From positions 17,459,578 through 17,523,577 of the forward strand of contig NC_091014.1 in the NCBI RefSeq assembly GCF_041296385.1: DNA of 64,000 bases, read 5' to 3'. The notes below the pieces were generated by a model, which had not been told where the DNA came from, did no database searches, and worked only from the letters and a program-made list of their open reading frames with translations. Shown here piece by piece: positions 25,453-37,770 of the stretch (its first letter is position 1; each line of letters opens with the position of its first letter). The stretch comes from Aphelocoma coerulescens. Taxonomy: Eukaryota; Chordata; Aves; Passeriformes; Corvidae. The position numbers and the translations under genes were made by a program.

Positions 25453-28400
25453 CATTACATCTGTTTCTTCATCTGGTGAACTCTTTACATCTCTGTAGTT
25501 TCTAGCATCATTTATGTATCTTACCTATCCTCTTTAAGTTTTACTCCTCAGCGCTGCATTCTGCATCCTCAATTTCAAGGCCTTTGTTGAAATGCCATGC
25601 CTGTATTCTGCACTATGTCACTTTTCTAGAGTTACAAGTATTACATTCTATGCTGAATATTTCATTCTGTGTAGAGCAATTTTCTTCTATAAATATAAGC
25701 ACATGGTTTTACCTCAAAATTACACAATGAAAACTAAAACTGATCAGACCTGGTCTTATAAAATGGCCTTTATTTCTAAAGAAGTTGAAACAAAATCCCT
25801 TGTAGGCCAGAGCAACTTTACATAAAGCCTGGCAAGCCTCATCCCTGATCCTGTGACCTGTTAAAAGTGTTGGCAACACTACATTTACTGGGCTACAGGG
25901 CTACATTAATAACTGCCAAGGATTGTTGCTCTCAGAAAATATTCCTGGGGATGTCCTTGCCTTCAACCTGTCTGTCAAGTTTTGGCTTTTTTTTTTTTGT
26001 CTCCTAAACACTTTATATGCAGTCCTAGACGACACCATTTGTTTTCACAATATTCATAGTATCCCTTTCCCTCTACTGGATCTGAGGTACATGAAGAATT
26101 AACTTTTATCTAAATAACTTCATTCTGGCACAAAGATTTTTAACAAGTTCATTTTCTGACTGCAGTTCATCATGGGGAAAAATCCGCCTTCAAGTTCTGA
26201 AAGGGTAAATTTTGAGGTAAAACACTCTTGATTGTTCTCGAGCATTTAAGTGTTCAAATGAAATTTGAAGTACTTGCTTTAGCTTTTTCCCAGACAGACA
26301 ATTATCAGTGTGCCTAAACCATAGTCACAGTCAGCTCAACACTGATTGAAGAGAAGCACGCTGCTGAGTTAGCAGCACTTCTGCATAAAGGGAAGACTAC
26401 GAACAGAGAATGTAAATTGTGTTGGATTTGTGCCAAATCTAAAACAAGGTGGCCAGTCCCAGAGACTGTGAACTCCTGCCCCACGCTCTTGTCACTCATC
26501 CCTATTATGAAGTTTCTCTTTTCTCCTCTGAGTTGTTTACAAAGACACTAGAGGAGCAAAAATTCCTCTATCAAATTAGGAAAATAAAGGAAAAAAGTGA
26601 GAAAAGAAGTAAATTCTCTCATGGTTACCCCTTCCAAGCATACTGGAAGAAGAGACCTGTAACAAAACTAAGATGAGATGGACATTTAGTCCTCTCACCA
26701 AAAAGATTTAGATGCTGCTTCTTCTTATGTAACAGTGCCACAAGAGCATGACTATTCAAGTTTTCAGCCTGGATAGATCCTGATTTCTTAGGGTGAAGTT
26801 CTTCTGGGCTTCCCCTGGTTAAACTGAAAACCTCGTGAGAAATTTTGAGCAGTGCTAAATCCATCTGCACCTGATGACACACAGAAAATTTCAGTAACTG
26901 TTTATTTCCTTCTTCTCCTTTCTATCTAAATATTTTCTTTTTCAGAAAAAGAAATAAAGACATTATTAATTTATAAATTCATTAGTTAAATGAGGATCCT
27001 TGAGGGCTGAAATTCTGTCTAGTAAGAACCATTGACCTTGTTTACCACAGAGACTGTGTCCTGTAACACTGAAAACTTGTGGGGTTCATGGGAGAAATGC
27101 ATTTGCTGACAGACTGTGGGCCCCTGTGGGAAAGGAATACATTAGCTTCAACTGTTTTTATTAAAAATAAGTTCTCTAGAGCAAAGAATGAACTCACTGA
27201 ACTTTTCTTTACTATGGGTATCCTAAAAATGAATCCATCATTTGGTTATATGTCTGAGACTTTTTAATGAAGGCAAACTTTATCCCGCAGGCATCCTGCA
27301 TCCTGCAGTCTTTGTCTTCTCTGCAGGCATATAATCACACTGCTCATAATTCATTAAGTCAGCACATATGGTCATAGCCACATTCAAAAAAAGCTACTGA
27401 CAGAAGGAGTGACACATCTGAAGGGACTTTGTTCTCATCAATATGGAGTCTGAGGAGGACATAAGAGTGAGTATTGCCATTATCAGACTTCTTGCTAAGT
27501 AGTTATGGAACTATTACATTAGAACTTCTGATAAGGAAAGAAAATTATTATGAAAATTCAATCTAGGCAAAAAATAATGAGAGAAAATAAATGAGTTTCT
27601 GATGTTCATGAGATACAAAACAAAGATATGAAAATTAACTTTCCTGCCTACAAAGCAGAGTTTCCACTCATGTTAATTCATACCCTATATTTATTTAGAA
27701 ACTCCCAACCAAGTCACATTTTATGTTTTTAGTTTATACAACTCATATTCCTGTAGAATATAGGACCATTATCAGACTTCTTTACAAAGGCTACGTGATT
27801 ACTCAAGCTAACAATGACAAAAATAATTATCATTAGATTGCTCAGTATCCTTTCCTAAAATTCCTAACAAGTTTTTAAACAGTACCAACAGACTGATTCT
27901 TGCAGCCAAATTGAGGGCAGAGCCAAAAATAATTGATGTTACATTGACAATGACAAATAAAAATTTTAAATTACAAGGGAGGGTTTAAATTAATTTGAGA
28001 AGAAATTGAATGCCCTGGCAAGAGAGATCATACATTGTTGTGAGTCAAAACCAAACTGTCCTAAGAGAGTCTGTTAAAGGCTAACAAAATGAACTTTGTT
28101 CTAAATTAAAGGCACCCTAATGAAATCAGCTAACAGACAGACTTGTATAACTTTTTAATTTTGTAGAGAATTGTGGGAAAAGCTCCCTGCATTACTTCTG
28201 CTTTTGCTGTTATCTGTACAACATAAAGTGAATAACTGCTCCTAGGTCTGGTCCATTTCGCTCATTTGAATTCTCAAAGCCTTAGTCTGAAGCCAGATAC
28301 CATTTTGCTTTTTGCCTTCCTTGACACCATGAATTGGGAGTCTAATTCCATTTGCAATGTTTTCGAAAAAAAATACTTTGAGTGCATATGTAGCTACAGC

Positions 28401-31400
28401 CCTGAGGATAATGGAGGGGTATATTCTAAACATTTTTGTTATTATTATTATTTTGCATTACTTTCCATGATGAAAAGTATCTTTTTCTAATGTATAATTC
28501 CAGAAACATTGATGAATAGCTGGATAGGTAGATATATACCTAACAGACATTGTTACCTCTCATTTCAGAAGGCATATTTCAAGCCCTGATGGAGATGGAA
28601 GGTTTGGGATTTTTTACATTCATAACATAACAGCTTCCTAAACTGACAATGTGATCAGATTCAGGTCCTTTACCTCTACCCAGTGATGTTATTGTATATG
28701 AGATCAGGTTAAGATCCATTAAATACAGATTTAGGAAAAGGATAATTTTTTTTAATCTGGATTAAATTCTTGCTTTAGTCCTTGTTGTTAATTGTAAAAC
28801 ATTAGTGATTAGAGGCTTCCAGCATGATGAACGTGATACCACATGCATACATGGTGGGAGACCACACCTGTTCTAATGAGCCCCTGTTACCCAAAGGAGT
28901 AACTAATTAGTTACAAACCATCTTCAATTTATTATTTATTTGACAGTGCTGATCAAATTAGAGAGCAGAAATGCATGGAATTCACTGAGAAAATGCATGC
29001 AAATCACTCATATTTATAGCATACCTTGTCAAAAGGCTGGTCAGGCAAAAAACTTCTTGGCAATTCAGTCATTCCCACAAATGCAACATCAAACAGTTTT
29101 GGTTTGACTCAAAAAAAATTCCATGGGTACTTCTTTGATCTGTCTGCTGGCTGAATCCTCTTTGAGGGTAGCTGCCCCTGCAGACCATGGACAGGCTCAG
29201 CTGACCCTCCTAAGACTGTGGCTGGTTTTCTTGATTTGTGTGTTCAGACCTCTCTTTTGCTCTTCACTAAGTTAGACCAGTGATTAATGGCCAGTTCCTA
29301 TTAGTCCTTCCTTCTCCACACTGAGCAGCTACAAGATTTGTCTGTACCTACCTGGTAAAACCTTAAGTCATAGCAAGACATGCAATGGGAGAAAATTTGC
29401 TGCTGCACTGGTTAAGGCAATTGCCCGAGGAAATGAAGCAGTGAAATGGATGACCCAAGAGAAGGTTCCAGGTCTCCTGAGTTTAAGTCTTGTGTTCACA
29501 GTGCCACAAGTGGTAGTAAGACCAGAAGACTGAAGCAGACTCTCTATAAACCCATTAGTAGAAAGTGGGAAATGCAAGGCAGAACATATCAGTAAATATT
29601 TGAAGAAGATACTCTATGGCTATTTTACATCAAAAGTGAAAGAAAAAATTATCCTCCCCTTCCTTTCTCAAGCTTTTTTAATCTAGAAAAAAGAGAAAAC
29701 GCACCTTACACATAATCTGCCAGAATTTTCATTGTGTATTAAAAAGAAAGCTCACAAAAATTATTTAAAAGAAATGTGAAGATGTCTAAAGATTTTAAGA
29801 ATAGTTGAAAACAAAAGTAATCCTCATAAGCAATCCTTGTTGTCATCTTCTTTTACAAGTCTACTTTTCTTATGGCTTTACATTTTAGTCAAACAAGACA
29901 GTGTCTTTAAGACCCTGTCTCTCTTTTTTCTCCTTTATATCTGGTCTCCATTTATGAGACATATAAACATTGAAGTAGAGTTGAGAACCTAGAACCCATC
30001 GCACAACAGTTCATTATGTGCCCTCATTTTTTTTCCTTCATATACCCTGGATCCTGATTATTTTCTACACAATAATAAAGCAGCCACAGGAAAAACACGT
30101 GATCCACACTAATTTCTGCCTCCGTTTCCAACTAGATTATCTTGAAGTGTGATAAACACAACGTCCTCATCATTTTAAAATGATGCAGAAAATGCTCCCC
30201 TGATGGATATTGCTTTGTACAGGTTCTAGGTCTAGACAGGCAGTCAGCAGCTGCCAAATCTACCCTTTTCTCATTCAGATCATTCTGGACAGGTATGACA
30301 ATGACCAGTTGGAGGCATTTAAGGATTTTTTTTCAGGCCAAAGCTTGGTGATATTGAACTCTTAGCTGTCTCAAGTTTGATGGTTGCAAAGAGTGTTCTA
30401 TATTAGCCTGCATCAGCCTAGGAAGTTTACCAATGTCCTGCTTTAAAGTACTTAAGAACATTTCAGACCTTATAATTGAAAAGAACCTGATAATAGTACA
30501 CTTGTCCAACATGTATTTTTCTGGAGCTTCCATTCACTGATTGAATTGCAATGAATTCAAAGTTCCCCAAAGGATGCTGAAAAATCTGCTCATGAACCTT
30601 GAGTACACCTAGGAATTGTTAAGACACAATACATGGGTACTATTAAAAGTACAGGATAATGGATGTGGAAGATTAGACAGGTCCAAAGAAAAGAAAAACC
30701 TTTAGAAATGTCAACCACAGTCAGGATATTCTTGTTCATATTACTTACTGCTGTATAAAAATTCTGGCATTTAATCATTAAGTACAAGATTTTAAAGATG
30801 TGATAAATCTGTACCAGCAATTTGTACCAGCACTTCAGCCAGAGAGATAACTTGGCAAAAACATCTGAGGAAAAGAAATAGACACAGATCTTAATCACAG
30901 TGTTAATCACACTCTAATTATCATTGCTCAGATTGACATAAGAATAATCATTAGATATTAAATGGCAGTCTTCTGTCTCAAAAATCTAATAAGAAATATG
31001 TTTGATCAATATGCAGAATCATTATCCACATTGACAAGACTATTTTCCCTTTGTTTAGTTGATAAGCAAAAGATTTGCTGTATCCTCATGAAAATAGCAA
31101 TAACAAAATGTTTTAGATCCTTAATTAACTTAGACTTGCCAGAAAATATGAAGGAAGAAAAAACACAGCAACGACTATTCTAAACAAGTCAGTTGAAGTG
31201 GAAAAATTTAAAATAAGAATTTGTTTTCTTCAAAAGAGATGTTTGATTCTCATTAAAGATCCGCCAGAATAAGGCCTTTCAATAGATAGTTGTCATTATT
31301 GTTAAAAATGTAATATTATTTTCAGTACCTATTTAATTTCAGTTTTCAATAGCTGGTTCCCAATATAATTTTCTTTCCCAGTACTATGTTCAACATCCAT

Positions 31401-32316
31401 CAGATATCAAACACTTCTTCTATGCAGATTCTGAGTCACTTGATGCTAGACATGGGGGATCATTTAGACACTTTAGATGAAGTGTCTAAATGTAGGTGTA
31501 TAAGCTCCTGCTCTACTCAATGGATATCAAAACAAGCATTTTTTTTTGTGGAGTGTAGAAGAGAAGTTCAGCTGGCTGGACATGAGAAGTGGGAGTCAAT
31601 ATATTTAAATGCTGATCTCTGCATGTAGATGCTACAGTCAGTGGAACCTAGAGAACGATTCAGATCTGCAAAAAGAACATTAGGAGCTCTATACTGTTGC
31701 TTAAGCAAAATCAGTGCTCTTTGGGACAACTTACAAACTGAGGCAACATGAGATGGACAGGTACAGCACAGCACCTAGAGAAAAGCAGGAAAACTGTATC
31801 TTCTGCAGATTCAAGCCAGAAAGAATAATTTAAAGAGTCTTAATGTCATTAGGTCCTTGTTACTATCTTACTAACTCATTAATAGTGCTGATACTCACTG
31901 TTGGTTAAAAAGCAAGAAAAACTTAATTTATTGGAATCTTGTCATGGTTTAATATTTGCACAGAGAATCAGATTTCCAGTCATCCTCTGTAACTAACCCA
32001 TCACAATTCATCACTGTTGATACATTTAAAATACACACAAAACATCTCCTAAACTTCCACATACAAAAAACTGTCCTATGCAACTGTTTCTGCAGGAAGA
32101 GTTTCCATTGTCTGCAAGTGTCTTAGCTACACACAATTCAGTCATGCCCGTAGCAGGAATTACCTAGGTGAGTTCTTTGAAGACTCCACACAGAATGTTA
32201 ATCAACCCAGGCATCCAAACTGAACTAGACACAGCAGGAGATGCCAAATTATCCAAAGCTTCCATCTGAAGGGCTTCTGTTACTAAAAGTCAAATATGTT
32301 ATTGTGAAGGTTTGAT

Positions 32317-32392
32317 CAGTCAGCCACTTGGTTTCAAATTGGTTCATTGTCTCAAGCCTGTCCATTAGTTAATTTATGCAGGTGGCTGACTG
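32317..32392. repeat. 76-base inverted repeat, hairpin-forming
   Basis: CAGTCAGCCAC at 32317-32327 is the exact reverse complement of GTGGCTGACTG at 32382-32392. By hand, pairing continues inward through one G-U wobble and two pairs, a small internal loop, then a second helix around AAATT (left) and AATTT (right) including wobbles, leaving a terminal loop of about 16 bases. The size is that of a microRNA precursor. No expression or conservation evidence is available from the sequence, and short inverted repeats are common in AT-rich DNA. Confidence 0.5.
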
Positions 32393-35067
32393 GAATGTTC
32401 CTGGACAAGGAATTAATTATTTATATATACTGGTGTGCAGAGACCTGAAAGCCTGCTGCCTCACAATTAGGACTAAAGAACACATACTTACAACTCACTT
32501 ATAGCTTAAGTCTCTTGGCACAGTGTTTAACAACAAAAACTGTAAAAGCATAAATTATTGAAACTATTTATTTTAAAAAATGGTTTATAAAGGAAAGATA
32601 GTCCTTTTGGTATCAACCACCATAACTGATAAGGCAAAGCACACAAAGTGTGCAACATCAACTATCTGAATGTTTACTGAAATGACAGAAGAATAATTAA
32701 CAATACTTACAATAAAGCAATGGAATGATACCAAATCCCACTGGATTATACTGCAGAAAAATTATACAAAAGTAACCACAGATATAATACAGTTTTGGTA
32801 CTTGTTGCTAAAAAATTTTGTTTACTGGTGTGGTTGGACAAACCCAGAGTCAGGGCTGAGGTCTGAAAATATTTATACAATCTCAATTTTCAATTTACAT
32901 TTTATAATTTATTCTGCTCCTCTAATTGTGTCTAATAGTGTATCTTCTCTTATGTCTTCTCTTTTAACAGACTTAGAAATCCCAAATAAAATTTGTTGCA
33001 TTACTCAACATAAAATAGATTTGCATAATGTTAACAATAGGAAAAATACTTCCTAAACTCCTATGACTCACATAGTCACTTGCAGTTTGTGAAACATAAA
33101 TGCTCAAATAAAACAAGGACTATCAATATTTTTAAATTTATCAGATATTCAGTTAGTGTCTACTTTTGTAAGTGTTTTTCTAACCACTAATTATATGACA
33201 TTTTCTAACTACAGGCTGCATATGTATATCATGTGAGAACTGAAGAGCTGACTAATTTCTCTGAAGGCATAATAAGAACTTTGTTCATGTCCCCACAGAA
33301 TTCAATGGGAATTTTGCCATCAGCTTCAATGAAAGCAGGTTGAGGTTTTAGATAGTTGACACAGAACATATTTTAAAGCCACCTGTGCAAATGCGACCAC
33401 TGAGCCACCTTCTGTTGCTACTGTTCTACAGAATTTTTACTCTCCAATGGTATATTGCTTTCACCTATGAGCATTGATTAAACTCATCATCTGCACATTT
33501 TTAACCAGGAATACCACTTTTTACACTTAATCTCCACTAGAATTAGGAACTCTGAGTAAATTATCTTATTTTGAGATTTCAGGTTTTTATCTCAGTGTCC
33601 ATGAAAGCAATCACACTTATATGAAAAGTTCAGATAAGAAGATAATCTGTGATGCTATAAAATATGGCTGTTAAGGTGGTGGGTGTTGGGTTTTTTTTAG
33701 AAATAAGGGAACATGTATATTCAGTTTTTCCATATTAACTTTACAATTGTACTAAGAAGACACCAAATATTGAGGTCAGTTTCACATATTTATAAAGGGA
33801 CAGCAGCAATCCACATAGCTGTAGTTTTCATTTATTTGAATAAATGGGAAAAAAAGTTTCAATTTTTAAAATGGAGGCAGACTATTGTTTAGTATTACTA
33901 TAAAATAATTAGAGGAATGGGTTCTTCCTTGTCATTACATTGTAATGAAAGTTTAAGTAGCATGTCTAACTCTTCAGCCAGGATACTTTTTCCAGCATTC
34001 AATCATCTGTTTTCATTTGGGCTTTTGCAACAATATCATCTCTTCTCTTGTAAAAATGTTACCTTATTGTGCTGTAAGGAGACTTGCAGAAGTATTTGGA
34101 AATAAGTTTTTTAATATGAAAGAGTTTTCATGAAGTTTTGATGCAAGGCCTTAGAGATCAACACCATGTTGGGGATGGGGAATGTAGTTTGTCGTTGTTA
34201 TTGACTGATTTGGGTCTGCAGCCAATTACTATGACAGTGGAAATCACTAAAGATTTTTAATACCATACGGTGTGCCAATCTCAGACATTGGCCAACCTTA
34301 AAAAAACAATTAAATGAAAAAATATGCATGATTTTAAGATGGACTTTTTGGAATATTTAGTACATATCACATGGTAGTAAAGAGGCTATATTATGGAATT
34401 GTATTCCAACACAAAACTCACTTCTACCCCTCTAATGAATACTTACTGTCTCTGTGAAGAAAGCATTCATCAGATAGGCAGAAAAATAATGCTGATAATA
34501 TTGAATTTAATTGAGTTTTGTTTAAAAACCCCAAAAAAACAAATTAGCAGCTGCAAACAAAGGAGTAATGGATGATGAGTTGATTCTCTGAAGTCACAGT
34601 ACTGATACTGTTGATATAGAAGTAGGTGACGGGTGTACATGGACATATGAGTATTATTTCATCAGCTTTGTTATTTTGTCTCAGTTTTTAACAGCTAAAA
34701 TATTTTGAAACTGTTGGACTAAACTATATAATCTGTATACAATTACAGTGCAATTTTAACGGGAATTTAGGAAAGTCAGTCAAAATAGACAGCACAAACA
34801 TTGATCAAGGATGCTAATAAATTGTAATTAATGATCTGCAAATTTTATTTGCATCATGGAACACTGAATACATAATAATTTTCCCATAAAACAAATTCTC
34901 CTATGATTTGTCATTTCTTAGAGAGACGTTTCAGCGAAGTTAGTGTGGCTCTCTGCAATTTGATACAGAATCAGGACCACTAATTTCAATGACATCTGAC
35001 ATATAAACTTGTCCCTATGTACTGTTTCTTTCTTGTTAATTTTTTTCATCCAGTGCTGTGCCTTGTG

Positions 35068-35145
35068 ATGGAAAAAAAAAATCCAAACCAAAAAAAACTC
35101 CAAAAACCCCCAAAGAAAGAACTGGAAAAAAGCCCAAAAACATCC
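35068..35145. repeat. A/C-rich low-complexity tract
   Basis: The plus strand is runs of A broken by CC or CCC, with almost no T or G at first. The minus-strand frame crossing it (34918-35172) is rich in Phe and Trp simply because of this composition. A similar tract lies at 48072-48260. Confidence 0.75.
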
Positions 35146-37384
35146 AGTCATATCAGCTATATCTTCTTCCATGTATAAATTGTGTACTTATCTACAGATA
35201 TGACTAAAATTGTAAACTTTTAAAGTCCTTAAGTGACAGGCTGACACAAAATGGTACGTGAGTGTTTTATACCCAATATTTAGTCCCTGAATTTCTGCTG
35301 GTAGCAATTCTACTATTTTTAGTGAGTAAGGAGTTAAAAAATTTTTATTAATCTGCTAACTGAAAGGCCACTTCCCTCAGTCAATTTAATGTTCATAGCA
35401 GTAGGCTACAGGCTTCGCAATGATTTAACTTCGGCCTTGGGACTTACTGATAATTGTCATGTGCTGTTGTGAGTTTGTTTCACCTGTGACTTAAAAGCAA
35501 GGAAGTGTAAGGCAAGGCTCAGAAGGGCTTTTTCCTGTAGTTCTACACTTTTTCTGCAGTGGCTTATTTTGCTGTAGCTTAATGCTGATTCTGTAATTGT
35601 CTAACTATACATGATAAATTCAAAAAGGAAAGAAAGAAAGGTCAATAATTCTTTTTAAGAACACATTAAAATAATCCAAGCAGATCCATGACTGAGCAGG
35701 TGGAAGAAATCTCCACCATCAACGTCAGGGAACTTGTGGTAAAGAATAAGGGAACTTGGTGGCTCATCCCTGAACGCCCTTCTCATTCATTCTTTTCATT
35801 TTTCTTGAAGACTAACCCCATCATCCTTAACACCCAGAGGGATGTAAAAGTGTGATCACAAAGGGCAGTCAATTTTTTGTACAAGAATTGTAAATATCCT
35901 GAAATGAAAGTTTTAAGAAACTTTGTATTAGAAGTATTAGTGTTGTATTTTTGTTAGGCTCTTAAAGCTTAAATTAAGATAATAAAAGGTTCTTGAATCT
36001 ACATGCAAACTATATTCGTTTTTTGGTCTCAACGTCATTTTGAGTGGGAAAAAATTATAGAATTATTAACAGAGAAATATAAAGAATGGGGTAATGTCTT
36101 AAATCCCACTTCTGACAGGTGAAGTTGTGCTCAGGAATTGAGGAAAATCAGGAGCTTTGTTACGGTATGATTCCATATGTCTCTCTAAAAAGCAGATTTT
36201 TCCAGGTTTAAACTTTATTAAATTATTATATTTTTTTTTAATTTTAACCTGATTTTTACAGATTGAATTGTTTATGTGTATTCTCAATGGCTAGTTCTGA
36301 AATGAGCAAGGGCACCACACTGGTGAATGACTATGTCTGTTACAATAGGACTTAGCAAAAATATTACACAAGAGAACTGTTTCCCAGCCAAAGCCCAGGC
36401 ACAAGTTCAAATGATATATCACAAACCAAGAACTGTATTAACAAGGCAGTATGAACAAACCTTGCCCTTCCATTTACCCTCAGGGTGTCAGAATAGTCCC
36501 TGGCCTTTTTTAGTTACTAATACATATTTAGCCTGTGCCTTGCCAACCATGCCTCCCCAAACATGCCTCCCAACTTTTCTTATTTATTAAAAAACTGGAT
36601 GGTAAAAGGCTAGAGACTCTAAAATTGTTATGATTGAGGGGAAAGATTTTAGCTTAAAATCTACTTTTTTTTTTTCTATGCTCTAATATTGGAGCATTAT
36701 GTCCCAATCAAAGGAAAAGCTTCAGAGATTGCATTTTCATAGACTGTAGAGTCAATGAGCAGCAAAAAATAAATCCACAGTCTTTCTTAGTTTTAGTACT
36801 AATTATTTCACAGAAACAAAGCAGGATGACCTTCTTTCATCTGTCTTTCACTGTCAGTGATGATGCTGTACTGCTTTCTTCTTTTTATAAAATACCTCAC
36901 TGGCTAACTCATTTCCCCAGAACAGGAGAGACCTAGGGTCAGTGCCAGTTTCTGTCTCAGGGAATACAAACTCTCATCTCTAATCTCCTTGGCAAATGCA
37001 ATACTCAACAAGATAGTTCATTTACAGCAGCAGGAAGTGTCTCTCATCTTGTTGGTTCTATATAGAAAAGATTATCTGGGATAGAGGAAAAGCAAAGGAC
37101 AAGGAGAAATAAGAAAGTGGGAATATGTTTATTAAACATTCCCTGTGAAATGGAGGACGTTGTCAATATCAAGATATGCGTAAAAGTTAATCCATTTTAT
37201 TCAGGACTATTTCTTGTAAAACACAAAAAAGATCTTTAGATCAAAGGTTGGAGCTCAGATATCTCCTCACCAGTAGATTCTTTGGTCTGATGAAACTCAA
37301 GTTCATTTTGCACAGAGGTACAGTTTCAGTAGTTGGGGGTGCAGATTCATAAACCCACACAAAGAAAGAAACCCAGCACATGGC

Positions 37385-37770
37385 TCTTGGGGAGGCAAGC
37401 CATATAATAACATTTGGGTTTCATTCTCTCAAGGCAGAGTGAGGTCAGGCTGGCCATGCCCTCAGCAATTTGTGTAGCTCCACAAGGTCTGGACACAGAG
37501 GGCAAAGATGCTCCTGATCAGGCTGGAGATCAGCCTGCAATGTGCATCCAAGATCTGTCCCAGAGAGAGGGTTGTAGGCAGGGCAGAGCAAGCTGTGATG
37601 CATGTGCCAGGATCCCTGCAGGAGAAGAGCTACTTACAGAGAGCTGTAGTTCAGGGAGCTGGAGCAGCAGCCAGGCATCTCTACAGCATCACTCAGGATG
37701 ATGCCCCAGGCTGGTAGGGGCCCTGGGTGCATGTTTAGGGATAGGGGTCCCAGGAGTGACTGGGCAGGAA
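37385..37770. other. GC-richer island of unknown origin
   Basis: The base composition rises clearly above the flanks, with many CAGG, CTGG and GGAG words, and two overlapping plus-strand frames (37414-37701 and 37508-37717) cross it in different frames. No domain is recognised. Candidates are an old unclassified LTR or other repeat, a regulatory element, or a pseudogene fragment. I cannot choose between them by eye. There is no CpG-island character. Confidence 0.35.

Larger units (their letters stand above)
22166..37384. other. 15 kb of repeat-poor non-coding DNA
   Basis: No gene or mobile element is recognised. Simple features are 13-base A runs (near 23925-23937), a T run near 25987-25998, a 13-bp tandem duplication at 25426-25452, a TTA run near 28438-28452, a hairpin-forming inverted repeat at 32317-32392 and an A/C-rich tract near 35068-35145. 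Frames of 60-125 codons occur on both strands; none shows a motif, and several overlap as antisense pairs. The lack of young repeats over so long a stretch could reflect a conserved non-coding or regulatory region, but comparison with other birds is needed to tell. Confidence 0.5.
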
